DNA of 64,000 nucleotides, taken from UBA6623 sp965238125 (lineage in GTDB: Bacteria; Acidobacteriota; Terriglobia; Bryobacterales; UBA6623). Numbering within the stretch: position 1 is the first letter of the stretch; each line of letters opens with the position of its first letter. The position numbers were made by a program, and so were the translations under genes. The stretch is taken from contig OZ250179.1 of assembly GCA_965238125.1 (NCBI GenBank), forward strand, positions 2,170,001 through 2,234,000. The letters run 5' to 3'. The notes beneath the pieces are model-generated. The model searched no databases, was not told the origin of the DNA, and was given only the letters and a program-made list of their open reading frames with translations. Positions 45,127-54,704 of the stretch are shown piece after piece.

Positions 45127-46839
45127 TTACCAGCTTTCGCTGAGGTAGAAACGAAGCAGAACCGGATGCATCAGACGGTTCACTTCTGTGGAGTGCGAGT
45201 CCAGCATTCCTTTGCCGAACGTTAGGGCACTGCGAAAAGCCTCGGGCGTCAAGTACCGGAGTCGATCTTGGGGAATCCCAAAATGATCGAGCCGCGCGAT
45301 CTCGTTCCGAACGTCTCTGACCGCCTTCGGAGAATGCCATGCAAGAATCCAGCCCCAATCTCCGAAGCTCGGGACGTTGTCGTGGTACGGGACCGTCTCA
45401 TATCCGGCGCTTTCGAGGGTCCGCCGAACACACAAGAAAGATTCCTTTGAGTGATAAGGAGACGTGCTCTGAACCGCCATGATGCCGCCGTTGGATAGGA
45501 TACGGCGCAGCTTCAAATAGAATTCGCGACTATAAAGCTTGGCAAGTTCGACGCTGTTGGGGTCAGGAAAGTCGACCACGATCACATCCCATGATCCTGA
45601 TAAGCGCTGGACCATCTTGTCCGCGTCGACCGTGTATACGGATACCTGAGCTGCCTCCTCGAGCAGAGGTTTTCCCGAATCGGGCAGAGTGTCGGCGTAG
45701 TCGTAGATGGGCCTCGTGGACGTCTCCGAAGCGACGCCGGAGGCACCCGCCGCCACCACCCGCGCGTCCGCGAGGGAGCCTTGGTTGAGCTCGCTGAGCA
45801 CGTCATCTTCGCGTGCCAGCGCAATCATGTCGGGATCGATGTCGATGAGCAGCACCTCTTCCACATCAGTATGCTTGAGCACCTCTCGCAGCGCGAGGCC
45901 GTCTCCGCCGCCCAGAATCAGTATCCGATTGCGACGGGCGGCCAAACTCATAGCCGGGTGCACGAGCTGTTCGTGGTAAATGTGTTCGTCCCGGCTCGAG
46001 AACTGCAAGTTGCCGTTGATATAAAGGCGGTAATCGACGGGGTTAACGCCGGCCGTCATCACGATATGTTGGTACTTCGTCGTCTTGGAATAAACAATCG
46101 GATGGTCATAGAACCTTTGCTCAAGAAGGAGGTTCCAAGCTCGGTTTTGGGCGTAACCGTAGCCGAGCGCGGCGGCCGTCAGCAGGATCATCAGTAATGA
46201 AACAAGCGGCCGTGCCACAGTTCGATGGCGCATGAAGTACAAGTAAGTAACCACCGCGACAAGAAAGTTCACTCCCGCCACAAAGAAACTGATTTCGGTC
46301 AGTGGAAAATATTTCAGGAAGAAGTACACCCACACCAAGGCGCCGACGAAGCTGCCGATATAGTCCGTGCTGAAGACCGTCGCTATATTCGATTTGAGGC
46401 TGGGAACGTAGTATCGATTGATGCGCAAGACGAGGGGAATCTCGAGGCCGATCAGAAAACCGATCGCCAGGACGAAAAAGTACTGCACCAAGGAGAAGTG
46501 GCTCTCCATCGTCGCGTAGGACGCGTACGCCGCGGTCGGGGCGAAGCCGCCCAGCATCGCCAAGAGAACTTCGACCGCCAGGAATTTCTCGACCAAACGA
46601 CGATCGCTGAGCCTCTGCTGCCAGTAGCCCGCTACGCCCATCATGAGCAACATGAGGGAGATGGTTACGGAGAATTGCTCGATGCTATTGCCGAGGATGT
46701 ACGTGGCGACGGTGCTGAGGACGCACTCGAAGATGAATCCGCTCGCGCCGGTGAAGAACATCGAGAGAGCAAGCAGGGCGGTCGCGACGCGCGGGTGGAT
46801 TGTCGAAGCAGAGAGTGTTTGTGAATGAGACGTCTCCAT
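45127..46839 (-). CDS. Membrane-anchored spermidine-synthase-like aminopropyltransferase
   Basis: 570 residues from ATG 46839 (the frame extends to a TTG at 46860). N-terminal half: seven or so TM helices (ALLALSMFFTGASGFIFE, LMLLMMGVAGYWQ, FFVLAIGFLIGLEIPLVL). C-terminal half (from about 260) is the SpeE Rossmann domain: RILILGGGDGLALREVLKH, LLIDIDPDMIALAR and VVDFPDPNSVELAKLYSREF. Expected to transfer an aminopropyl group from decarboxylated SAM to an amine at the membrane; no SAM decarboxylase gene is in the window. Head-to-head with the FAD oxidase (106-bp gap), part of the DUF350/TelA locus. Confidence 0.92.
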   Translation of the reverse strand: METSHSQTLSASTIHPRVATALLALSMFFTGASGFIFECVLSTVATYILGNSIEQFSVTISLMLLMMGVAGYWQQRLSDRRLVEKFLAVEVLLAMLGGFAPTAAYASYATMESHFSLVQYFFVLAIGFLIGLEIPLVLRINRYYVPSLKSNIATVFSTDYIGSFVGALVWVYFFLKYFPLTEISFFVAGVNFLVAVVTYLYFMRHRTVARPLVSLLMILLTAAALGYGYAQNRAWNLLLEQRFYDHPIVYSKTTKYQHIVMTAGVNPVDYRLYINGNLQFSSRDEHIYHEQLVHPAMSLAARRNRILILGGGDGLALREVLKHTDVEEVLLIDIDPDMIALAREDDVLSELNQGSLADARVVAAGASGVASETSTRPIYDYADTLPDSGKPLLEEAAQVSVYTVDADKMVQRLSGSWDVIVVDFPDPNSVELAKLYSREFYLKLRRILSNGGIMAVQSTSPYHSKESFLCVRRTLESAGYETVPYHDNVPSFGDWGWILAWHSPKAVRDVRNEIARLDHFGIPQDRLRYLTPEAFRSALTFGKGMLDSHSTEVNRLMHPVLLRFYLSESW

Positions 46840-46945
46840 CGGACCGGGCACAGAGTGCAAGCCATTCTACCATCCTGATTTCGGCCGGCGACCGGCAACT
46901 TGTTCTGTATACTGAGGTTCCGTTTTCACACCGACTCCAGCGCTG

Positions 46946-48511
46946 ATGGCAGACCGACCCGGCATCTCGCGACGAAAACTGCTGCAGACGGCCGCCGCGG
47001 GTGGCGTCGCCGCGGCAGGTACGGCATTCCTTTTTCGCCCTGACCGCCCGATTGAAGGCTCGTTTGTCGATCGGGGCCACGTCGCAGGTCACCGCATTCG
47101 TGACTCGCAGTCTGCTCCGCCACCTCCCGAACGCGTGGCCGCCTCTGTGGTTGTGGTCGGCGCCGGTATCGCCGGGCTTTCCGCTGCCTGGCGCATGCAT
47201 AGGCTTGGGTTTCGGGATTTCGTCGTTCTCGAGCTGGAAGACCAAGCCGGCGGAAACGCCCGCTGGGGAGAGAACGAAGTGAGCGCCTATCCATGGGGCG
47301 CACACTACATCCCGGTGCCGGATAAGAGAATCCCGCTGGTCCAGGAGCTGTTCGAAGAGCTGGGTGTGATCCAGGAGGGCCGCTGGGATACGGCGCATTT
47401 CTGCAGAGAGCCTCAGCAGCGGCTCTTCCTCGATGGCCACTGGCAGGAAGGGCTGGAACCGGGTCCTGAGGCTTCGAAATCGGACCGTGATCAGTTCGAT
47501 CGCTTTTGGGACCGCATGGATTACTACCGGCAAGGGCGCGAATTTACGATCCCCATTCAGCGGCCCGGGCAAACCGAGGGCTTGGATCATATTTCGATGA
47601 AGACCTGGATGGTCGAGCAGGGGTTTTTCTCGTCCCACCTGCGGTGGTACGTGGACTATGCGTGCCGTGACGATTATGGCGCGTCTTACGTAGACACCTC
47701 GGCTTGGGCGGGCATCCACTACTTCGCGGCACGCCCCAAGGAGGACATCGGAGTCCTGACCTGGACCGAGGGAAACGGTTGGATCGTCAAGCGGCTCTTG
47801 GAGAAGTTGCACCCGTACCTACGTACGTCGGCTCCGGTCCATCGGATCCTTCGGTCCGCCGGCGGCCTTGAGGTGCTGACCGAGGACGCGGTTTACACTT
47901 CCTCCGCTGTCATCTTCGCAGCGCCGACCTTCCTGGCTCCCTACATCATTCCTGAGATTGGCCCTGACTTCCCCTCGATGGCCCAGCACGAATACTCACC
48001 TTGGTATACGGCCAATGTGACTCTTGACTGTACTCCACGGGAGAGCGGCGCTTCCCCGGCCTGGGAAAACATCCTGCACAACTCGCCCGGGCTCGGATAT
48101 GTCGTAGCGACACACCAAGGGCGCCGGGCGGCCGGGGCGGAGACGGTGTGGACGTACTATCGGGCGCTGACGGAGGTTTCCCCCCGCGTGGGACGGGCCG
48201 CCTTACTGGAGACGAACTGGGATGAACGCAAAGAAGAGATTCTGCGCGATCTCGAGCAGGCCCACCCGGACATCCGTGATTGCACACGCCGGATGGATGT
48301 GATGCGACTGGGACACGCCATGATTCGTCCCGGCGTCGGATTCATTACCTCCGAAGCACGAAAACGGCTCGAAGAGTGGGACGGCCCGATCCAGTTTGCG
48401 AGTTCGGATCTAAGCGGGATTTCGATCTTCGAAGAAGCGCAGTATCGTGGGGTGCGAGCGGCGGACCGCGTGCTCAAGCGCTTCGGTTTTCGGGATCTCG
48501 ACTACGCCTGA
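46946..48511 (+). CDS. Tat-exported FAD-dependent amine oxidase-like protein
   Basis: 521 residues. Twin-arginine signal SRRKLLQTAAAGGVAAAGTA places it outside the cytoplasm. FAD-binding dinucleotide motif VVVVGAGIAGLSAAWRMHRL, then LELEDQAGGNARWGENEV as in flavin amine oxidases; a second FAD contact near the C-terminus (QFASSDLSGISIFEEAQYRG). It probably oxidises polyamines or another amine. It is divergent from the aminopropyltransferase and ends three bases from the channel gene on the other strand. Context suggests synthesis and breakdown of a polyamine on opposite sides of the membrane. Confidence 0.88.
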   Translation: MADRPGISRRKLLQTAAAGGVAAAGTAFLFRPDRPIEGSFVDRGHVAGHRIRDSQSAPPPPERVAASVVVVGAGIAGLSAAWRMHRLGFRDFVVLELEDQAGGNARWGENEVSAYPWGAHYIPVPDKRIPLVQELFEELGVIQEGRWDTAHFCREPQQRLFLDGHWQEGLEPGPEASKSDRDQFDRFWDRMDYYRQGREFTIPIQRPGQTEGLDHISMKTWMVEQGFFSSHLRWYVDYACRDDYGASYVDTSAWAGIHYFAARPKEDIGVLTWTEGNGWIVKRLLEKLHPYLRTSAPVHRILRSAGGLEVLTEDAVYTSSAVIFAAPTFLAPYIIPEIGPDFPSMAQHEYSPWYTANVTLDCTPRESGASPAWENILHNSPGLGYVVATHQGRRAAGAETVWTYYRALTEVSPRVGRAALLETNWDERKEEILRDLEQAHPDIRDCTRRMDVMRLGHAMIRPGVGFITSEARKRLEEWDGPIQFASSDLSGISIFEEAQYRGVRAADRVLKRFGFRDLDYA

Positions 48512-48514
48512 TTG

Positions 48515-49570
48515 TCAGAGCTCATCCCAAGCGACTTCCTGGGGCAGGATTCGCCGGCGGGCGATATAGAAAAGCGACGTTCCCTGCTTGACCACGAAAT
48601 CCGAGGCTGGATTGAGATCCACGTCGCCATCCGAATCGCCCGATGCCACGGCCACGAGCGTGGCGTCAAGGCGATCTTTGAACGCCCGCTGCAAGGCGCC
48701 GAAGTTCCAGGTGCGGCTCGTATTCGAAACGTTCAAACGGTAGATCGTGTTGTCGGTCGAGTTGCTCAACAAGGATGCGATCAACGTCGTCGCCCCGGGG
48801 TCCTGAAGCGACTGAACCATGAGGGGAATCGAAAGTGGCGTGACACATTCGATGTTCGGGTCAATTCGCCTCAGATGCATTTCGTTTTCGGGCTGCCGCA
48901 GCAGAGCTACGATGTGGGCGTGAGAGTTGACGCTGCGAGCCGCGAGGGTAACAACGATCGTCTCATTATCGTCGTGGCAGTGGATGAGAATGCCGGCCGC
49001 CCGTGCGACGCAGGCGCGGTCCAGCACATCGTCCGAAGCCAAGTCACCGTTGACGAACTTCACCTCGTCCGGTACGGGGTTCTCTTCAGCCAGGTAGGAG
49101 CAAAGAACGATCGAGAGGGCTTCCGCGCTTCTGTCTTGTCTTAATTCCCGGAGGAGTCTCTCGGTTTCTCCCTTGGTGTAGCCGAAGATCACGAGGTGAC
49201 CTGCTTCGCTCAACTGCGTCAGACCTCTCATGCGCCTCCTTCCAAAATCAAAAACCGACTCGGCCAACTTTGCCACGGCGACGGCAATGACGCCGATGCC
49301 GAACAGCATGATGACCACTGCGGTAGCCCTCCCGCCCAGCGAGCCGGGGGCGATATCGCCGTAGCCCACGGTCGTAGCGGTCACAACGAACCACCAGGTG
49401 TAATCCTGTATCGAAGCCAGCGGGCTGTCAGGACCCTCGAAGAAGGGCATCAGGGCCGCACCGAGCACGTAGAGTGTCAGCAGCAGGGTCCCGATCCATG
49501 CCCAGCCGGCCTTGTGGACGATACGCAGCAGAGCGTCGCGAAGCCGGCGAAAACGAGGACGAGCCGTCAC
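48515..49570 (-). CDS. Potassium channel with RCK/TrkA-N domain
   Basis: 351 residues from GTG 49570, 17 bp after the DUF350 stop. The frame extends further but overlaps that gene. Two TM helices flank the pore with selectivity filter TATTVGYGDIAPGS near residue 70. A Rossmann RCK domain follows (HLVIFGYTKGETERLLREL, FVNGDLASDDVLDRA, AAGILIHCHDDNETIVVTLA), then a TrkA-C-like end. Conducts K+ in response to a cytosolic ligand or NAD(H). Membership in this operon suggests membrane-potential control. Confidence 0.93.
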   Translation of the reverse strand: MTARPRFRRLRDALLRIVHKAGWAWIGTLLLTLYVLGAALMPFFEGPDSPLASIQDYTWWFVVTATTVGYGDIAPGSLGGRATAVVIMLFGIGVIAVAVAKLAESVFDFGRRRMRGLTQLSEAGHLVIFGYTKGETERLLRELRQDRSAEALSIVLCSYLAEENPVPDEVKFVNGDLASDDVLDRACVARAAGILIHCHDDNETIVVTLAARSVNSHAHIVALLRQPENEMHLRRIDPNIECVTPLSIPLMVQSLQDPGATTLIASLLSNSTDNTIYRLNVSNTSRTWNFGALQRAFKDRLDATLVAVASGDSDGDVDLNPASDFVVKQGTSLFYIARRRILPQEVAWDEL

Positions 49571-49587
49571 TTGACGCCCCCGGGCCG

Positions 49588-50490
49588 CTAAGCTGCCACC
49601 AAGGCGCCGATCATGATGGCTAGCGCAATCTGGGTGCAGACGGTCACTGAACAAGCGGCAAGGTTACGATCACGCTCGACCTCGATCTTGAGGGTCGTAT
49701 TCGGCAGGAAAGCCTTGTCGATCAATATCTGGAAGGGAATGAGCAGGGCCATCCCAACCAGCGCGCTTATGGCGAAGCCGGTGATTCCCTCCGTCCACCC
49801 AGTAAAGGGACCGGAGATAGCGAAGCTGAGGATGATACCCAACGTAGTCAGAGTGCCGCCAAGCATCAGCCCGGCGGCCGCGTTGCCTTTCTGGATCTCG
49901 TCGACGATGTTGAACGGCGTCACCCAGTCGTAGATCAGCGCGAACAGGATCAAAGCCGCCTGCCCCATGAAGAAAAAGCCTGCCGCTGTGTACCACGCTC
50001 CACCCTCGCCCTGAAACGAGCCAAATGCGATCAGGCCGGCAGCCGTATAGCTGCCCAACTCCGCGAATCCGACGGCGGTGTTGCCATTCTTGAGTTCTCG
50101 AGTGTTGTGAACATGGCGCAAGATGATCTTTTCAACAACGAACTGGGCCACGAACAGAAAGACAAGCAACAGGAGACAGGAGAGCAGCAGTTCTCCGGTG
50201 TCTTGCAGCACGACTTCCCATCCTGCCGAGAAGCGACTGACCCCTCCGCTGACGACTCCGGCTAGACCGAAGCCGAAACCAATGCTCAAGCCACAGCGGC
50301 GCAGAGCCACCGCCAGATTGCTCTCTTCTTCGATTAGGTAATCGGCGGTGTATTCCACGGAATCGCCTCCGTCGGCCGGAGCCACGGCGGCACGAAAGCG
50401 TGCGTCTCGAAGCTTCTTGGCCAGCAGAAGGATCAAGAAGACCAAAAGGGTGTCGAACGCACCGTGCACTAGGGTCTCAATGAATTGCAT
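49588..50490 (-). CDS. DUF350-family membrane protein (two DUF350 units)
   Basis: About 300 residues, roughly eight TM helices forming two DUF350 repeats. Unit 1: LRRCGLSIGFGFGLAGVVSG, LLLSCLLLLVFLFVAQFVVE. Unit 2: GNAAAGLMLGGTLTTLGIIL, ISALVGMALLIPFQILIDK. E. coli YjfL is a single-unit relative. The charged NTAVGFAELGSYTAAGLIA helix is typical. Function unknown; likely a small transporter or membrane sensor. ATG 50490 (or GTG 50493), with GAGGA just upstream. Confidence 0.92.
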   Translation of the reverse strand: MQFIETLVHGAFDTLLVFLILLLAKKLRDARFRAAVAPADGGDSVEYTADYLIEEESNLAVALRRCGLSIGFGFGLAGVVSGGVSRFSAGWEVVLQDTGELLLSCLLLLVFLFVAQFVVEKIILRHVHNTRELKNGNTAVGFAELGSYTAAGLIAFGSFQGEGGAWYTAAGFFFMGQAALILFALIYDWVTPFNIVDEIQKGNAAAGLMLGGTLTTLGIILSFAISGPFTGWTEGITGFAISALVGMALLIPFQILIDKAFLPNTTLKIEVERDRNLAACSVTVCTQIALAIMIGALVAA

Positions 50491-50502
50491 CACGTCCTCG
50501 CC

Positions 50503-52098
50503 TTACTTTCCGCTGCCACCGAAACCGCCTCCGCGGCCGCCCGGTCCCGCTCCTCGTACTGACGCCGACACCCGCCGAAACCCTCCCGTTCGGCCAAAGG
50601 CGGAGTTCTGATACCTGGGAGAGGTTTGGGTCGTCTTACTTCTTGTTCCGTACAACGGTGCGGTCGCCGTGCCGCCATAGTAAGGGCGTGAACCCCGATA
50701 GCCGCCCGACCAAGTGGACCAGGTACTCCGACCGTAGTAGTAGGGCGTCCCGAACAGGCTCCGGTAGAGCAAGTAGGGTCCTACCCAGGTCCAGACGCTC
50801 CCTCCCCGGCCGTCCGAGGCCCAGTGACCGTATCTCGGGTTCCCGACGTAGGCCATCCCAGGCGGGGCGGCGTGGGCCAGTTTTTCATCCTCGAAGCTGC
50901 CGTACGGTTTCGCCTCGACATCCATGCCCAGGTTGTCTACGTTGGCGAGGAAGAGTGCCAGGCTGACCGCAACGAAGCCGGTCTCGGAGGTCTCCCCGTT
51001 CTCTACCACCAAGTACTTGTGGTAGTAGTTCACCTTGTCGTCCTCGACCCAGTATTCGGCAGCGTTGTCGTAGCGGCTGGGCCAACTCTCTTGGGGGTTG
51101 ATCCGTAGCGTATCCCATCGCCTCGGGTCGAGGTGCCTGGAGAGCTTCAGTCCGCTCCCGAACCAGCCGGCCGTCCACTGCCCTAGGCCCACGGCTGTGT
51201 TGCTGGTGAGGTTGTTGTACGTCTCCAGATCCACCTGACGCGGACGATAGTCGTAGTGATGCACCGCCGGGGAGTTGCGCGAGTCATCCCAACTGTACCG
51301 CCGGATGATCACGGTATACACGGCCTGCATGTCGATCAGCGTCTTGGAGTAGCTCCGCGAAAGCTCGCCCAGCTTTGCGGTGACCTGTGCGCCGGACTCC
51401 TCAAATCTCGTGGCGTTCTCCGAGAGGATCTGACGGTTGTCGCCGATCAACGCGTAGTCGGCATCATCGGACCCGACTTTGCCTGACTCGCCGCGGATCG
51501 CTTCGTGTGCCGTCTCTGATTGGTTCACAAGTGCCGTCAGGGGCTGGAGCAGTTTGTCGATGTCCTCTTTGCGAGCCGGAAACTCGCGGGCGGTCTGGGC
51601 CGCGATCTTGCTTACAGCCTGATTTTGATCCCTCTGCTTTTGCATGTCTGCATTTGCGCCGCGGATCAGCGCAGGCGCGCTCTCGCGGCTCTTGGTGATG
51701 AAATCGCTTCGCTCCTTCCACTCCAGCGACATCTTGCGAGCACCGGCGATCAGCGGCGAGATCTTCTTGAGGTTTTCGTTGAGAGCTTGCAGCTCTTTTT
51801 CATCGTCCCTTTCGAGGATCGGGGCGACGGTCTTCTGATAGAGAGTTTCCGCCGAGTCGAGAATTTTGCGAGCGGCGGTGAACTTCCGCGCCCAAGATTC
51901 TTTCTCGGCGTATCGCGCGAGGGAGCCGTATTGAGCCGACTCCTGGAACTGCCGGTACGCCTGCTCCTGCGCGTCCACCTCCTGCCTGGTCTGCTCGACT
52001 CGCTTGTGAAGGGCTTCGGCGAGGCTGACGCTGACGTCAGGCAGGCCCCCGCATGCCGTCAGCAGAACCAGGAGAGTGGCTGTCGGATATCTGCTCAT
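50503..52098 (-). CDS. Coiled-coil lipoprotein of the DUF350/TelA cluster
   Basis: 531 residues from ATG 52098. Lipobox LLVLLTACGG. Residues 30-260 are a long charged coiled coil (VEQTRQEVDAQEQAYRQFQE, ELQALNENLKKISPLIAGAR). The C-terminal third is rich in Tyr, Trp and Gly, then ends in GAGPGGRGGGFGGSGK. The Gly-rich tail resembles those of YjfM/DUF1190-like partners, but the family is not assignable. It is likely anchored at the membrane, with the coil reaching into the envelope. Tight spacing (12 bp to the DUF350 ATG) shows co-expression. Confidence 0.75.
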   Translation of the reverse strand: MSRYPTATLLVLLTACGGLPDVSVSLAEALHKRVEQTRQEVDAQEQAYRQFQESAQYGSLARYAEKESWARKFTAARKILDSAETLYQKTVAPILERDDEKELQALNENLKKISPLIAGARKMSLEWKERSDFITKSRESAPALIRGANADMQKQRDQNQAVSKIAAQTAREFPARKEDIDKLLQPLTALVNQSETAHEAIRGESGKVGSDDADYALIGDNRQILSENATRFEESGAQVTAKLGELSRSYSKTLIDMQAVYTVIIRRYSWDDSRNSPAVHHYDYRPRQVDLETYNNLTSNTAVGLGQWTAGWFGSGLKLSRHLDPRRWDTLRINPQESWPSRYDNAAEYWVEDDKVNYYHKYLVVENGETSETGFVAVSLALFLANVDNLGMDVEAKPYGSFEDEKLAHAAPPGMAYVGNPRYGHWASDGRGGSVWTWVGPYLLYRSLFGTPYYYGRSTWSTWSGGYRGSRPYYGGTATAPLYGTRSKTTQTSPRYQNSAFGRTGGFRRVSASVRGAGPGGRGGGFGGSGK

Positions 52099-52138
52099 AG
52101 CGGATCCACACACGGCCCGTCACGCGGGGCCGCGGACA

Positions 52139-52762
52139 CTAACCCACGATTTCAACAGGCCGCCGCACTTCTTGGATCGGGGACGTGACGTGTCGCGCGC
52201 CCACAGTCCGTACGGCCGACGACCGCGTCCACACCACGGAGTCTTCCGACGGATAAGAATGAACCGTCTCGATCTCGGTCCCCGCGCCCCCCAGCCGCGC
52301 CCACAGCAACGTCTTCGGAGGCTTCTCCAACCGGACTTCGGTAGGAAATTCGAACGAGAGCCCGATTTCGTCCGGTCGCGTCCGCGCCTTAGCAACGCGG
52401 GTCTTGAGATTCCCCAGCAGCCTTTCAGCTGCGCTGCGGCGCAGCAGTTCTCCGGTGAAGCGATACACGACGTTGTCCAACTCCAAATCCAGCGGTCCGG
52501 CGGCGGGCTTGTGCGACACGCAGCTCCCAGGCCATGTCTGCAACGCGGTGTCCGAGCATACCAGAACCTCGCTCAGACAACCAGCCTCCGCCCGAAAACG
52601 GATCATATGGCTGGCTCCAAGAATGTACGCGTCGATCCGCATCCCGTTTGCCGACGCGCGGCCTTGGCACACTACGGTGAACAGAGCCGGATCGACGAGA
52701 TTACTGAATAGACGAAGCCGCAGGTCGCCGGCCGACCTGTCTTTGTAAACGACCTCAGCCAC
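52139..52762 (-). CDS. DUF2617-family protein
   Basis: 207 residues from GTG 52762, which overlaps the end of the DUF4178 gene by 8 bp; an ATG at 52798 is the alternative. Conserved blocks: RIDAYILGASHMIRF, DLELDNVVYRFTGELLRRSA and RTRPDEIGLSFEFP. DUF2617 proteins accompany DUF4178 and DUF350 in actinobacterial polyamine-type operons as I recall. Soluble, cytoplasmic, function unknown. Confidence 0.75.
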   Translation of the reverse strand: MAEVVYKDRSAGDLRLRLFSNLVDPALFTVVCQGRASANGMRIDAYILGASHMIRFRAEAGCLSEVLVCSDTALQTWPGSCVSHKPAAGPLDLELDNVVYRFTGELLRRSAAERLLGNLKTRVAKARTRPDEIGLSFEFPTEVRLEKPPKTLLWARLGGAGTEIETVHSYPSEDSVVWTRSSAVRTVGARHVTSPIQEVRRPVEIVG

Positions 52763-53372
52763 TTTTGCCGCCTTCGGCAACCAAGACCTCGATGGCACTT
52801 GGATCCAAGTATTCGCTCAAGATCATGTTGTGCTCATAACCGTCATCTTCGTCGCCCCACTCTTCAATGCCGATAAAGGCCTTGCTTCCCTCCTCGGCAA
52901 AGAGGTATTGGTGGAAGGGCACGCCCTGCTCGCCGTCATCGCGGTAGAAGGTCACTGCGGAGTCCTCATGGTAGTGGAAGAGCCTCTCCCCGTATCTCGC
53001 CACGCCTTCTTCATCTTCGGAGATCTTCCACAGCTCTTCCTTGCCTTTCAATCCGACCTGGGCGAAGCTGAGCTTTTCCCGCGAGACGTAGACGGAGACC
53101 TCGTCTTCCTTTTCCCATTCGGTGTACCGCGTCTCGCCGTCGTGCAGGCAGTAGAGGACCAGCTCGGGCCAGCGATAGCCGTTTCGCTCATACACGTTGG
53201 TACTCTCGACACGGTAGGACTTGCCTTCGAAGCGGATGTAGGCCCCATTCTTGACGTCTTCAATGGAGTATTTGTGGCGGTCGCTGGGCGGAACCGGCTG
53301 CGGCATTTGACGGATCGCCGCGAACTGCTCTTCATAGCGTTTGCGCTGGGCGAGATCGAGGAGGGTGGACAT
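52755..53372 (-). CDS. DUF4178-family protein
   Basis: 205 residues. Features: the N-terminal YSIEDVKNGAYIRFEGKSYR (DUF4178-type beta sheet), then YRWPELVLYCLHDGETRYTE and EEWGDEDDGYEHNMILSEYL. Soluble, acidic. DUF4178 is a recurrent partner of DUF350, TelA and SpeE-like genes. It is translationally coupled to the DUF2617 gene. The 88-bp gap before it (53373-53460) may hold a weak promoter, but I see none. Confidence 0.8.
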   Translation of the reverse strand: MSTLLDLAQRKRYEEQFAAIRQMPQPVPPSDRHKYSIEDVKNGAYIRFEGKSYRVESTNVYERNGYRWPELVLYCLHDGETRYTEWEKEDEVSVYVSREKLSFAQVGLKGKEELWKISEDEEGVARYGERLFHYHEDSAVTFYRDDGEQGVPFHQYLFAEEGSKAFIGIEEWGDEDDGYEHNMILSEYLDPSAIEVLVAEGGKSG

Positions 53373-53460
53373 GTTAGTCGTTTGTCCCGGAGAAGCATTT
53401 GTCGTACTCGGGACGGCAACAGAGCCGCTACCGTGAGCACCTGCCGAGCGAAATCCTTGC

Positions 53461-54678
53461 TCAATCCGGCGGAAAATTCAGAGCCGGAGGCGCCTCCAAT
53501 TCTGCCGGCGTCGCCCCGGGGAGTTGCGCCGGCGGAAGATCGCGAGCCGCTTGCAGCGCCTCGACCTTCGGCTCAAGCGCAGCCGACATCTTGTTCAACT
53601 CAGCGATACCCGCTCTTGCTTTCTCGGTGCCGACGGCGCGGATCTCCTCCATCTTGTCCATCGCCTCAATCAAACTGTTGTGGGCTTTCTTCACGCTTTC
53701 GAGAGCGATCACGGGGTTGTTCTGCATTTCGCCGATCTCCAGCGTCTGTCGGCCGATCGCCGCTGCGTTGGCTTCAAGCATAGCCGCGGTGCTCTCTTGG
53801 ACACTCTTCACAGCGGTGGCGATCTGCTTCTGACTCGCCAGAGCCGCCTGGATGGCCAAGCCGACTGTCAACAGGCTTTGCGTCACCATGACGGTGCGGT
53901 CGACCTGCTCGCAGAGCGTGTCGTTGTTTTGGATCGTCATGTCGATCGAGGCGAAAAACTGCAGGTTGACCTGCTCCATCGTGCGCAGGTCCTGGACCCG
54001 CATGGCGACCCTGTGCATCATCGCTTGCAGCTTCTGCCGCTCGGCCGGATCCGTCGCTTCCGGCAACTTGTCTTCAATCTTCTGCCACAGCAGCTCTCCG
54101 ATGTAAGCGCTCTCCTGCACCCCAAGCTGCGCCTGTCCCACCTGCTCATAAAGCTGCTCAAGTTCAGCGTTGTCTTGCAGTAACTTGTCCTTGCCGTGAC
54201 GCAGCCCGTTCATGATGTGGTCGATTTGTGTTTGGACGGACTCGTACTTGACCGCAATCCTCTTGAGGATCTTGCCCACGCCGGGTGCTTTGCCGACCCA
54301 CTTTGCGATCCCGCTCGGCTGGCTGAGGACGTTCGGATTGATTTCGTCCATTGTGTGGCGCAGCTCGATCAGCGTTTTCGGGATCTCCGCGCCTTCGCCT
54401 TCGAGCTGGCCAAGCATCGTGCCGACGCGCATTTTCAGAAGGCCGATCTCCTTCGAGGCCTTCTGCTGCTCGCGCACGCCGAGAGCGCTCAGCCGCCGCG
54501 CGACCTGCCGGTTGCCGGCGTCCTTGTGAACCTCGCCGGCGAGCTGCAGCGCCGTTTCTTGCAGCCGGGTCTCGTCTTCGGATCCCAGCCCTTTGGGCTT
54601 CACCGGAGTCAGAGCAGCGGGCGGTGGCGGAGCCGCCTCGGCCGGGGTTGCCGGTTGTGTCGGGTTGCCTGTGCTCAT
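53461..54678 (-). CDS. Toxic anion resistance protein, TelA/YaaN family
   Basis: 405 residues, ATG 54678 with GGAGG. After a Pro/Ala-rich N-terminus the protein is almost wholly helical: LGVREQQKASKEIGLLKMRV, SQPSGIAKWVGKAPGVGKIL, KDKLLQDNAELEQLYEQVGQ and the typical TELA segment RVQDLRTMEQVNLQFFASID with NNDTLCEQVDRTVMVTQSLL. TelA proteins influence resistance to tellurite and antimicrobial peptides and associate with the membrane. It directly follows an XpaC-like gene, the same pairing as yaaN-xpaC in Bacillus. Confidence 0.93.
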   Translation of the reverse strand: MSTGNPTQPATPAEAAPPPPAALTPVKPKGLGSEDETRLQETALQLAGEVHKDAGNRQVARRLSALGVREQQKASKEIGLLKMRVGTMLGQLEGEGAEIPKTLIELRHTMDEINPNVLSQPSGIAKWVGKAPGVGKILKRIAVKYESVQTQIDHIMNGLRHGKDKLLQDNAELEQLYEQVGQAQLGVQESAYIGELLWQKIEDKLPEATDPAERQKLQAMMHRVAMRVQDLRTMEQVNLQFFASIDMTIQNNDTLCEQVDRTVMVTQSLLTVGLAIQAALASQKQIATAVKSVQESTAAMLEANAAAIGRQTLEIGEMQNNPVIALESVKKAHNSLIEAMDKMEEIRAVGTEKARAGIAELNKMSAALEPKVEALQAARDLPPAQLPGATPAELEAPPALNFPPD

Positions 54679-54704
54679 GGTGGATCGATCCTCCTCTTCG
54701 GTCG

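Noticed and set aside
52830..53783. 317-codon plus-strand frame opposite DUF4178 and TelA
   Set aside because: Antisense shadow caused by high GC third positions; no motif and no ribosome site.
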